Positions 1-6,304 of a stretch of 13,155 nucleotides of DNA are shown piece after piece. The translations under genes were made by a program, and so were the position numbers. Under the pieces are notes generated by a model. That model was not told the origin of the DNA. It saw nothing but the letters and a program-made list of their open reading frames with translations, and did not search any database. The first letter of the stretch is position 1; every line of letters starts with the position of its first letter. Source of the stretch: an uncultured Ignavibacteriales bacterium (GTDB lineage: Bacteria; Bacteroidota; Ignavibacteria; Ignavibacteriales; Ignavibacteriaceae). Where the stretch lies: contig CAIWTC010000633.1 of NCBI GenBank assembly GCA_903915485.1, positions 1 to 13,155 on the forward strand, written 5' to 3'.

Positions 1-582
1 CAGAAAGAAGGATTCAAAGTTAAACCTGAAATCATGATTCCTTTAGTAAGTGATGTTAACGAACTCAAAATGCAAAAAGAAATCGTTGACAGAGTAGCTA
101 AAGAAGTTATGGCTGAGAAGAAAGTAAAAGTTGCATATATGGTCGGAACAATGATTGAGCTTCCTCGTGCTGCTCTCGTTGCTGATGATATTGCAAAAGT
201 TGCCGAGTTCTTCTCATTCGGAACAAACGATTTAACCCAAACAACTTTCGGTCTCTCAAGAGATGATGCAGGTTCATTCTTGCCTAGGTATGTTGAGTTA
301 GAAATACTTCCTAGTGATCCTTTCGAAGCATTAGATCAGCGTGGTGTTGGTCAGTTGCTCGAAATCGGTGTTGCAAAAGGACGCAGTACCAGACCTAATC
401 TTAAAGTCGGAATTTGCGGCGAACATGGCGGCGAGCCAAGTTCAGTTGAATTCTGCCATAGAACAGGCTTGAACTATGTTAGTTGCTCACCATTCAGAGT
501 TCCTATTGCAAGAATGGCAGCTGCTCGTGCGGTTGTTAAAGAACTTGCAGCTAAGAAATCTGCTAAAAAGAAGAAAAAATAA
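1..582 (+). CDS. ppdK: Pyruvate, phosphate dikinase, C-terminal part (5' end outside window)
   Basis: PPDK interconverts pyruvate + ATP + Pi and PEP + AMP + PPi in the cytoplasm, linking glycolysis and gluconeogenesis. The reading frame is open from base 1 and leaves 193 residues of the C-terminal PEP/pyruvate-binding TIM barrel. Visible family motifs are the metal-site stretch MVGTMIELPRA, then SFGTNDLTQTTFGLSRDDA, and the loop GICGEHGGEPSSVEF, whose cysteine (codon 415-417) is the expected catalytic acid/base. An ATG at 34 lies inside the barrel and is not a real start. The C-terminus ends in a lysine-rich tail (AAKKSAKKKKK) that is not part of the usual fold. A strong terminator follows. 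The family call is very secure because the PPDK C-terminal signature differs from that of PEP synthase and enzyme I. Confidence 0.96.
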   Translation, partial: QKEGFKVKPEIMIPLVSDVNELKMQKEIVDRVAKEVMAEKKVKVAYMVGTMIELPRAALVADDIAKVAEFFSFGTNDLTQTTFGLSRDDAGSFLPRYVELEILPSDPFEALDQRGVGQLLEIGVAKGRSTRPNLKVGICGEHGGEPSSVEFCHRTGLNYVSCSPFRVPIARMAAARAVVKELAAKKSAKKKKK

Positions 583-597
583 TTAAACAGTTCGTCT

Positions 598-637
598 GCA
601 GTGTGAGAGCAAACTCTCACACTGCGATTTTATTTTT
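598..637 (+). terminator. Rho-independent terminator after ppdK
   Basis: A perfect 12-bp stem (GCAGTGTGAGAG at 598-609, CTCTCACACTGC at 614-625) with the tetraloop CAAA is followed by a T-rich tract (GATTTTATTTTT). It lies 15 bp after the ppdK stop codon and is a textbook intrinsic terminator. Confidence 0.93.
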
Positions 638-655
638 GACATTGTAAATGTCAAA
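635..655 (+). promoter_or_regulatory. Inverted repeat with a -35-like box upstream of queA
   Basis: Two perfect 9-bp arms (TTTGACATT at 635-643, AATGTCAAA at 647-655) are separated by 3 bp, between the ppdK terminator and the queA start at 684. The left arm contains TTGACA, a consensus -35 hexamer, but no convincing -10 box follows at 16-18 bp. It could be an operator over the queA-ispD promoter, or a second weak hairpin since GTTTTTG follows. The symmetry is seen directly; the function is inferred. Confidence 0.4.
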
Positions 656-683
656 GTTTTTGTAACAAAAAAGGTACTAAAAT

Positions 684-1718
684 ATGAGATTGTCAGATTT
701 TAACTATAATCTGCCGAAAGCGAGTATTGCAAAATACCCGGCTTCGCCGCGCGATAAAGCCAAACTGATGATTATTGACAAAGAGAATCAGACTATTGAA
801 ACAAAATCATTTTCAAATATTGCTGATTATCTAGAAGAAGGCGATTGTGTCGTGGTAAATGATACCCGAGTATTTCAGGCAAGACTATTCGGTAAGAAAG
901 AAAAGACTCAGGCTAAAATTGAAGTGTTCCTCTTACGCGAGCTTAATGCTCATGAGTGTATTTGGGATGTAATTGTTGACCCCGCCCGTAAAGTAAGAAT
1001 AGGAAATAAAATTTATTTCACCGATGACTTATGGTGCGAGATAATTGACAATACAACTTCACGCGGAAGAACCGTCAGATTTAATCAGGCAACAGATATA
1101 TTCAAAGCTGTTGAAAAAATCGGCGTTACTCCACTTCCTCCTTATATAAAGAGAGAAGCAGAGCATTCTGACAGAGAAAACTATCAAACTGTATATGCTA
1201 AGACTGATGGCTCAGTGGCTGCACCTACAGCAGGATTGCATTTCACAAACAGGTTGATTGAGAAGCTAAAGAAAAAAGGCGTTGACTTTGTTCCGATTCT
1301 TCTGCATATCGGCTTAGGAACTTTCAGAGCAGTAGAGGTTGAAGATTTAACCAAACACAAAATGGATTCTGAATTTTTCGAAATCCCTAAAGACTCTGCT
1401 GAAAGAATCAATGCTACAATCGAGAAAGGTAAAAAAGTCTTTGTCGTTGGAACAAGTACTTGCCGTGCTTTGGAATCTTCAGTTACCGCAGACGGTTTTG
1501 TCCGCCCTAACCGCGGATGGACAGACAAATTTATTTATCCTCAATACGAATTCCGTATTGCAGATAAATTAGTAACAAACTTTCATGTGCCCGAATCAAC
1601 ACTACTGATGCTGGTTGCAGCGTTCGGCGGTACTGACTTAGTAATGAAGGCATACAAAAAAGCGTTGAAAGAAAGTTACAGATTTTTGAGTTTTGGCGAC
1701 GCAATGATGATCATATGA
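684..1718 (+). CDS. queA: S-adenosylmethionine:tRNA ribosyltransferase-isomerase
   Basis: QueA transfers and isomerises the ribosyl moiety of SAM onto preQ1-modified tRNA, giving epoxyqueuosine at the wobble position of GUN-anticodon tRNAs. The 344 residues are the normal length. Family motifs in order are NDTRV (59-63), PLPPYI (150-155), GSVAAPTAGLHFT (176-188), HIGLGTFR (208-215), GTSTCRALES (256-265), NFHVPESTLLMLV (299-311) and the C-terminal FGDAMMI. The ATG at 684 has an AAAGG ribosome-binding site about 9 bp upstream. The last codons overlap the ispD start in the sequence ATGA, so the two genes are probably translationally coupled, although their pathways are unrelated. No key motif is missing. 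Confidence 0.97.
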   Translation: MRLSDFNYNLPKASIAKYPASPRDKAKLMIIDKENQTIETKSFSNIADYLEEGDCVVVNDTRVFQARLFGKKEKTQAKIEVFLLRELNAHECIWDVIVDPARKVRIGNKIYFTDDLWCEIIDNTTSRGRTVRFNQATDIFKAVEKIGVTPLPPYIKREAEHSDRENYQTVYAKTDGSVAAPTAGLHFTNRLIEKLKKKGVDFVPILLHIGLGTFRAVEVEDLTKHKMDSEFFEIPKDSAERINATIEKGKKVFVVGTSTCRALESSVTADGFVRPNRGWTDKFIYPQYEFRIADKLVTNFHVPESTLLMLVAAFGGTDLVMKAYKKALKESYRFLSFGDAMMII

Positions 1719-2425
1719 GTGTGTTTGCGATACTTCCGGCTGCCGGAACAGGTTCAAGGATGGCTTCCGCTATCCCAAAACAATTTCTCAAGTTCAATGG
1801 TAAAGAATTAATTGTTTACTCATTGGAAGTATTTCAAAATAACCCAAATATAAAATCAATTGCAGTTGCAGCCTCTAAAGAGTATATCCCTTTAGTTAAA
1901 AGGCTTCAGAAGAAATACTCGTTAACCAAACTGACGAGTATAGTAGAGGGCGGGAAGGAGCGACAAGACTCAGTTTTGAATGCGCTTGCTTCTCTTCCTT
2001 TACAGTCTAAAGATCTGGCTGCGGTTCATGATGCGGCGCGTCCGCTTCTGACTCAAAAAATTCTTAATAGCGCAATCAAACTTGCGTTGCTTAAGAGCAG
2101 TGCTGTGGTTAGCGTTGAAGGCAGGGATACTTTAATTAGATTTCCCTATAAAGAGGAAATCGAAAGCAGTTATAAAAATCCTTCGGACTCTATTGAGTAT
2201 ATTGATAGAAAAGATGTGTACTATGTTCAGACACCGCAGATATTTAATGCTTCACTTCTGCTAAGCTGCGTAAGAAGAGCATCATTAAACGGAATGACAT
2301 TTCCCGATGAGTCATCATTAATGAAGCATTATGGTTTTAGTGTTCATCTTTCAGAAGGGTCGTTACTTAATTTCAAAGTAACGATTAAAAGCGATTTAGA
2401 AGTTATCAAACAAATCATTGGCTGA
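1715..2425 (+). CDS. ispD: 2-C-methyl-D-erythritol 4-phosphate cytidylyltransferase
   Basis: IspD joins MEP and CTP to give CDP-ME, the third step of the non-mevalonate isoprenoid pathway. The 236 residues match the length of the E. coli enzyme. Visible are the glycine-rich CTP loop PAAGTGSRM (8-16) with K22 of PKQF, ERQDSV (82-87), the metal-binding HDAARP (105-110), QTPQIF (172-177) and KVTIKSDLEV (221-230) with D227. D106 and D227 fall at the positions expected for metal ligands. The start codon overlaps the queA stop by 4 bp. The segment before DESSL reads TFPDESSL where ATDDASL is common, a mild divergence. IspF is not adjacent. The presence of IspD implies isoprenoid synthesis through MEP rather than mevalonate. 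Confidence 0.95.
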   Translation: MSVFAILPAAGTGSRMASAIPKQFLKFNGKELIVYSLEVFQNNPNIKSIAVAASKEYIPLVKRLQKKYSLTKLTSIVEGGKERQDSVLNALASLPLQSKDLAAVHDAARPLLTQKILNSAIKLALLKSSAVVSVEGRDTLIRFPYKEEIESSYKNPSDSIEYIDRKDVYYVQTPQIFNASLLLSCVRRASLNGMTFPDESSLMKHYGFSVHLSEGSLLNFKVTIKSDLEVIKQIIG

Positions 2426-2462
2426 TTGCTCTTACATTTTTAAGATTAATAATCAACTAATT

Positions 2463-2493
2463 AAAAAGTTTTGCGGCCCGCTCTTTAGCGGGC
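2463..2493 (-). terminator. Hairpin terminator between convergent ispD and the response regulator
   Basis: The stem GCCCGCT (2476-2482) / AGCGGGC (2487-2493) with a 4-nt loop lies 4 bp beyond the response-regulator stop codon. Read on the minus strand, the stem is followed by CGCAAAACTTTTTAATT, a reasonable T-tract. On the plus strand the following bases are less T-rich, but the hairpin may also stop ispD transcripts. Confidence 0.8.
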
Positions 2494-2497
2494 TGAC

Positions 2498-3853
2498 TTA
2501 TATTTCTATTTCTAAATCTTTAATTTTTCGGTAAAGTGTCGAAAGCCCAAGGCTCAACGATGCTGCAGCTTTTTCCTTATCATAATTGTTCGATTCAAGC
2601 GCCCGCAATATATAATCTTTTTCAACCCTCTTCATAAATTCATCCAATGAACCGACTTTTTCAGGCAACGGAATATCTTTTGAATTCTGCAGTGATTCAG
2701 GTAAGTCTGCAATTTGAATCAAATCATTCTTCGCAAATATAACCGACCTCTCAATCGCATTCTCAAGTTCCCGTACTTCACCTTTCCATTCATGATTCAT
2801 TAATGCACGCAGCGCGTTTCCGCTTATACCTTTTACAGTTCTTGACATCTGAGCACGGTATTTATTAATGAAGTGGTCAACTAGCAAAGGGATATCATCT
2901 CTACGCTGTTTTAAGGAAGGAAGATTCAACTCAACAACATTTAATCTGTAAAATAAATCTTCTCTGAATTTACCCTTTGCAATTTCTTCAGTAAGGTTTC
3001 TGTTTGTAGAAGCAACAAATCTAATGTTGATTGGGAAACTTGCAGTAGAACCTACAGGAGTACATTCTCTCTCCTGAATAACCCTAAGCAATTTCACCTG
3101 CAGATTCAAAGGCATCTCGCTGATTTCATCAAGGAACAATGTGCCTCCGTCTGCCGCTTTCATGTATCCTTCTTTTTCAGAAATTGCACCCGTGAACGCA
3201 CCGCGTTTATGTCCGAAGAGTTCGCTCTCTATCAGGTTTTCAGAAATTGCACCGCAGTTGACTGCGATAAAAGGTTTTGCTTTTCTCTTACTGTTATAAT
3301 GAATTGCTCTTGCCACAAGTTCTTTACCCGTTCCGCTGCTTCCGGTTATCAGTACGGTACTATCAGTCTGCGCCACCATATTTATCATGTCAAATATGCT
3401 CTGCATTGCAGGCGACTTCCCTACTATATTGGAAAAGTCATATTTTCTCTGCAGTTCCTTACGGAGCAATTGGTTTTCCAACAAGAGTCGTTTCAAATCA
3501 AACAAGCGATGTATTTTGATAATCAATTCATCAAACTCAATAGGCTTAAGGATATAATCCTGCGCCCCTGAGCGAAGTGCCTTAATTGCTGTATCCAATG
3601 AACCATAAGCTGTAATAACGATAAACGAAACATTAGATGTCATTGCTGAAACTTTTTCTAATAATTCCGTTCCCTTCATCTGAGGCATCTCGATATCAGT
3701 AATTATTAAATCATAATAATTGTCGAGTGTCATCTCATAGGCTACTTTGCCATTCTCTGCCTGGTCGACTACAAACCCTTCATTCGTTAAAATGAATGAT
3801 AGCGAATCTCTTATTATTTCTTCGTCATCTACGACTAATATTTTTTCGGGCAT
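2498..3853 (-). CDS. NtrC-family sigma-54-dependent response regulator
   Basis: This is a cytoplasmic transcription activator of 451 residues with the standard three-domain plan. The receiver domain (about 3-118) has D9/D10, phospho-acceptor D53 (ITDIEMP), T81 and K103. A coiled-coil-like linker (118-138) follows. The AAA+ domain (about 143-370) has Walker A GSSGTGKE (171-178), the sigma-54-contacting GAFTGA loop (218-223) and Walker B GGTLFLDE (236-243). The C-terminal Fis-type helix-turn-helix spans about 425-446. An intact GAFTGA loop means it should open sigma-54 promoters. It lies 13 bp downstream of the histidine kinase gene and is surely its partner. One unusual detail is WKGEVREL where the family normally has WPGNVREL. 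A sigma-54-type promoter and 17-bp dyads lie at 6028-6246 and are candidate targets. Confidence 0.95.
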   Translation of the reverse strand: MPEKILVVDDEEIIRDSLSFILTNEGFVVDQAENGKVAYEMTLDNYYDLIITDIEMPQMKGTELLEKVSAMTSNVSFIVITAYGSLDTAIKALRSGAQDYILKPIEFDELIIKIHRLFDLKRLLLENQLLRKELQRKYDFSNIVGKSPAMQSIFDMINMVAQTDSTVLITGSSGTGKELVARAIHYNSKRKAKPFIAVNCGAISENLIESELFGHKRGAFTGAISEKEGYMKAADGGTLFLDEISEMPLNLQVKLLRVIQERECTPVGSTASFPINIRFVASTNRNLTEEIAKGKFREDLFYRLNVVELNLPSLKQRRDDIPLLVDHFINKYRAQMSRTVKGISGNALRALMNHEWKGEVRELENAIERSVIFAKNDLIQIADLPESLQNSKDIPLPEKVGSLDEFMKRVEKDYILRALESNNYDKEKAAASLSLGLSTLYRKIKDLEIEI

Positions 3854-3866
3854 ATAATTTTATTCC

Positions 3867-5324
3867 TTAATAAGCTTGATTAGATGGCAGTGTGATAATA
3901 AACCTGGTCCACTCACCCGCCGAACTTTCAATCTTTAATTCTCCTTGAAAACTTTTTACAATTCCATAACTAACCCACAAACCAAGTCCCGTTCCCTTGC
4001 CTTCTGTTTTTGTAGTGAAGAAAGGTTCGAATACTTTTGCGGCATGTTCAGGCTTGATTCCTATTCCATTATCTTCAAAAATAATTGTGTAAGTGCTGTC
4101 ATCCAAACGGGAGAAAGCTTTAATTGCTCCCTTTTGCGGTTCCTTGCTGTTATTTCTTTTTTCATTGATAGCATCTACAGCATTTATGAGTATGTTAACA
4201 AACACTTGCTGAATCTGATCAGCGACTAAGTGAGTCTGCAGAAGACCGTCTTCCAAATCAAGAGTGAAATCAACATCCTTCGCTTTTTTTCCGACCTTAA
4301 CAATCTCAATTGACTCTCGGATATTTTCATTGATATCAGTAAGCCTGAGTTCATAATTTGAAGGACGCGAAAAGTCAACAAGGTCACGGATGATTTTTGA
4401 AATTCTTGTAATCTGTTTTTTAACAAGTTCAAGTTTTTCGCGGATGAAATCATCCTTGGTTTGTCTTTGGATAATCTGAACAAGAGCTGAGATTGATGCG
4501 AGCGGGTTGCCTACTTCATGCGCAACACCTGCCGCTAGTGTTCCAATGCTCTCCATTTTTTGAGTATGGATTAACTGCTTTTCAAGATTTCTCTTTTCAG
4601 TTAAGTCACGGTGAATTCCAAAATATCCAATAACTTTTTTCTCATTATCTATTATAGGGGAAATCAAAACATTAGTAAAAAATGCCTCGCCATCTTTCTT
4701 CTTGTTTTCAACTTCACCAATCCATGGTTTTCCCGCAGAAATTGTTGTCCACATATTAGCCCAAAACTTTGTCGGATGCTTCTTGCTTCCGAAGACACTC
4801 GGGTTGTTGCCTATAAGTTCTTTGGAGGAATAACCGCTCACCTTTTCAAAAGCAGAATTAACATAAATCATTCTTCCTTCAGTATCAGTTATCTGAAGTG
4901 GGTTCACAGTATTTTCTGCCACAAAGAAAAATCGAAGCAAATCAGTTTCTCTTTTTTTCTCCTCGGTGATATCTTTCATAATTATAAGAAAAGAATCGGA
5001 AGAGCGTTTCGAAGATGGGGTAATATTTTTAGATATAAAGATTCGCCCGTCAACCCGATGCTCGGGGGTAAGGTTAACTTTGCACTCAACCATACTTTCA
5101 TCACTTGACTTGCAGCAAGAGTCAAAAGCATTTCTAAAATTTGCCAAGTCTGCTTCATCAATAAGGCTATCAAATAGTTGATTTGAGAACCAGGCTTTAT
5201 CCTTATTGGAATACTTTATTGCTGTTTTATTCAAATCGATAATCTCTCCTTTATGGGAGAGAACGAAACAATAATCCGGATAATGGTCCAAAACCCGGAA
5301 GGATATATTTGGAGAATTTTTCAA
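3867..5324 (-). CDS. Soluble PAS-PAS sensor histidine kinase
   Basis: This is the sensor partner of the adjacent NtrC-type regulator. Its 485 residues carry two PAS domains (about 10-120 and 128-245), a HisKA domain with H269 in AHEVGNPL (268-275), and an HATPase domain with N-box NILINA (377-382), G1 DNGIGI (418-423), F-box EPFFTT (433-438) and G2 GKGTGLGL (442-449). No membrane segment is visible, so the signal is sensed in the cytoplasm. PAS1 is cysteine-rich (C19, C70, C71, C81), which may hint at redox or metal sensing but proves nothing. The start is a TTG directly after an in-frame TGA, so no longer version is possible. No clear Shine-Dalgarno sequence precedes it, and the TTG at codon 12 is an alternative start. 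Confidence 0.93.
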   Translation of the reverse strand: MKNSPNISFRVLDHYPDYCFVLSHKGEIIDLNKTAIKYSNKDKAWFSNQLFDSLIDEADLANFRNAFDSCCKSSDESMVECKVNLTPEHRVDGRIFISKNITPSSKRSSDSFLIIMKDITEEKKRETDLLRFFFVAENTVNPLQITDTEGRMIYVNSAFEKVSGYSSKELIGNNPSVFGSKKHPTKFWANMWTTISAGKPWIGEVENKKKDGEAFFTNVLISPIIDNEKKVIGYFGIHRDLTEKRNLEKQLIHTQKMESIGTLAAGVAHEVGNPLASISALVQIIQRQTKDDFIREKLELVKKQITRISKIIRDLVDFSRPSNYELRLTDINENIRESIEIVKVGKKAKDVDFTLDLEDGLLQTHLVADQIQQVFVNILINAVDAINEKRNNSKEPQKGAIKAFSRLDDSTYTIIFEDNGIGIKPEHAAKVFEPFFTTKTEGKGTGLGLWVSYGIVKSFQGELKIESSAGEWTRFIITLPSNQAY

Positions 5325-5638
5325 TCAGTTGAACTGTTAGTTATTAAAATAGTATAGGTAAAATTACAAAAAAAACTACTGCTTAGGAAAGTATAAATAA
5401 TTTATTCTGTTCACTAAATATTATGATAAACCATTAAATTATAGCTAAAATTCCATTTCAACGGTAAAATTTGCTTAAATATTGGTGATATTTTGAAGTT
5501 CAATCTTTACCTAAGACATAACGAACACAAAACAAAACTTATTTTCATACTGTGATATATTTCATTTGCAGTTCATCCTTTTATTAGTAATTTTCCCTCA
5601 ATTATTATTTTGCTTACTTATATTGGATACCGATAATT
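5325..5638. other. A/T-rich intergenic region between divergent kinase and TerB-like genes
   Basis: These 314 bp should hold the divergent promoters of the kinase (minus) and the TerB-like gene (plus). I see no open reading frame of note, no RNA gene and no strong hairpin. Short dyads are CAGTTGAACTG at 5326-5336, next to the kinase start codon, and TTGAAGTTCAA at 5493-5503. No GG-N10-GC sigma-54 signature was found on either strand by eye. No convincing sigma-70 hexamer pair could be assigned. Confidence 0.6.
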
Positions 5639-6022
5639 ATGACAACGATAGACCGCAGCAATTACCTAAAGGGTCTTTTGATTCTAGCTAAACAGGACAA
5701 CAAGCTTGTGGATAGTGAAAGAAATTTTATCAGAACAATTGCCAAAGACCTGGGGTTCAGCAAGGATTTTTATGAGGAAACCCTCCGAAACTTAATGGCT
5801 AACAAGTACTTAAAAAATGATGCATTCAAATTTTCTTCCGTTGAAGTGGCAGAATCATTTATTAAAGACGGACTTAAACTTGCGCTTTCTGATAACACTC
5901 TCGCGGGGAATGAACTTTCCTGGCTCAAACAAATGGCACAGACAAACTCTATAGCTGATGAAAAGTTTGAAGAGTTTATCAAAGAATTGGATTCACAATC
6001 TAAAATTACACCTCAAGACTAA
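5639..6022 (+). CDS. TerB-like small helical protein
   Basis: The 127-residue cytoplasmic protein has no signal peptide or membrane segment. It reads as two related helical halves: YLKGLLILAKQDNKLVDSER and following (9-52), and FIKDGLKLALSDNTLAGNEL and following (74-117). The pattern hydrophobic-LAxxDxxLxxxE in each half is typical of the TerB/DjlA-N fold (tellurite-resistance-protein-B-like), a metal-binding helical fold found in many stress and envelope proteins. Acidic residues D20, D25, E27, D85 and E92 would be in the right places for ion binding. It does not sit in a ter operon, so tellurite resistance should not be assumed. The ATG at 5639 has only a weak ribosome-binding site. Its function is unknown. 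It lies between the two-component genes and the redox operon. Confidence 0.7.
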   Translation: MTTIDRSNYLKGLLILAKQDNKLVDSERNFIRTIAKDLGFSKDFYEETLRNLMANKYLKNDAFKFSSVEVAESFIKDGLKLALSDNTLAGNELSWLKQMAQTNSIADEKFEEFIKELDSQSKITPQD

Positions 6023-6027
6023 AATAG

Positions 6028-6044
6028 TGTTGAATTATTCATCA
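6028..6044. promoter_or_regulatory. 17-bp dyad copy 1, candidate activator site
   Basis: The site TGTTGAATTATTCATCA matches the perfect dyad at 6137-6153 at 16 of 17 positions. Its centre is about 220 bp upstream of the predicted sigma-54 start point. NtrC-family activators commonly bind 17-bp-class dyads with TG and CA ends at such distances. Assigning it to the neighbouring regulator is an inference. Confidence 0.5.
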
Positions 6045-6050
6045 CCCTGC

Positions 6051-6067
6051 TGTTTAATAATTCAACA
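6051..6067. promoter_or_regulatory. 17-bp dyad copy 2, candidate activator site
   Basis: TGTTTAATAATTCAACA matches the dyad at 6137-6153 at 15 of 17 positions, and one of the two differences is the central base. Its centre is 23 bp (about two helical turns) from copy 1, so two dimers could bind the same face of the DNA, as in enhancer-type activator sites. Confidence 0.5.
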
Positions 6068-6136
6068 CTAATTATCTTCGTTTTTAGTTCATTTTTAACA
6101 CTTTAGCTCATCGACATATTAATTCAACAATTTGCC

Positions 6137-6153
6137 TGTTGAATTATTCAACA
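6137..6153. promoter_or_regulatory. 17-bp dyad copy 3, perfect palindrome
   Basis: TGTTGAATTATTCAACA has perfect 8-bp arms around one central base. A further half-site, ATTCAACA, is at 6122-6129, so that 6120-6129 and 6137-6146 can also pair as a 10-bp stem. The centre is about 112 bp upstream of the predicted sigma-54 start point, a normal enhancer distance. Confidence 0.55.
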
Positions 6154-6230
6154 CACCAGTAAATTTTCAATTTTCTCCATTTTCCCCATAACTCATTATA
6201 ATATAAGTGGTTACACTATATTTCTCCGAA

Positions 6231-6246
6231 CGGCACGGCAATTGCT
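6231..6246 (+). promoter_or_regulatory. Sigma-54 (-24/-12) promoter of the redox operon
   Basis: CGGCACG-GCAA-TTGCT matches the RpoN consensus TGGCACG-N4-TTGCW at 11 of 12 defined positions. The invariant GG (6232-6233) and GC (6244-6245) have exactly the required spacing. Transcription would start near 6257, giving a leader of about 48 nt before the ATG at 6305, which has a good GGAG ribosome-binding site at 6294-6297. An NtrC-type activator is encoded about 2.4 kb away in this window, and three dyads lie upstream. Confidence 0.8.
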
Positions 6247-6304
6247 TAGTATATGTATAAAATAAAACATATAATTATTAATAACATTATTTCGGAGAAT
6301 CAAA

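Larger units (their letters stand above)
6025..6070 (+). repeat. Long perfect inverted repeat just after the TerB-like gene
   Basis: The 15-bp arms TAGTGTTGAATTATT (6025-6039) and AATAATTCAACACTA (6056-6070) surround a 16-nt loop and begin 2 bp after the stop codon. As RNA it could form an A/U-rich hairpin that ends the TerB-like transcript, though only a scattered T-rich stretch follows. As DNA it is two head-to-head copies of the 17-bp dyad listed separately. Both roles are compatible. Confidence 0.6.

Noticed and set aside
1184..1528. 114-codon open frame antisense to queA
   Set aside because: It is fully inside a strongly conserved gene, matches no family I know and has no ribosome-binding site.
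4611..5108. 165-codon open frame antisense to the histidine kinase
   Set aside because: It is a shadow of the PAS-coding region; composition and residue use do not look like a protein.
5639..6022. Tellurite resistance function for the TerB-like protein
   Set aside because: No terC/D/E/Z genes are present, and the fold alone does not imply tellurite resistance.
6139..6151. TTGAATTATTCAA considered as an FNR/CRP-type box
   Set aside because: FNR sites are TTGAT-N4-ATCAA (14 bp); this is a 13-bp core of a 17-bp dyad with a different half-site, and its place upstream of a -24/-12 promoter fits a bEBP site better.
6025..6153. The repeated dyads as a CRISPR array
   Set aside because: There are only three short palindromic copies at irregular spacing (23 and 86 bp centre to centre), with no spacer structure and no cas genes.
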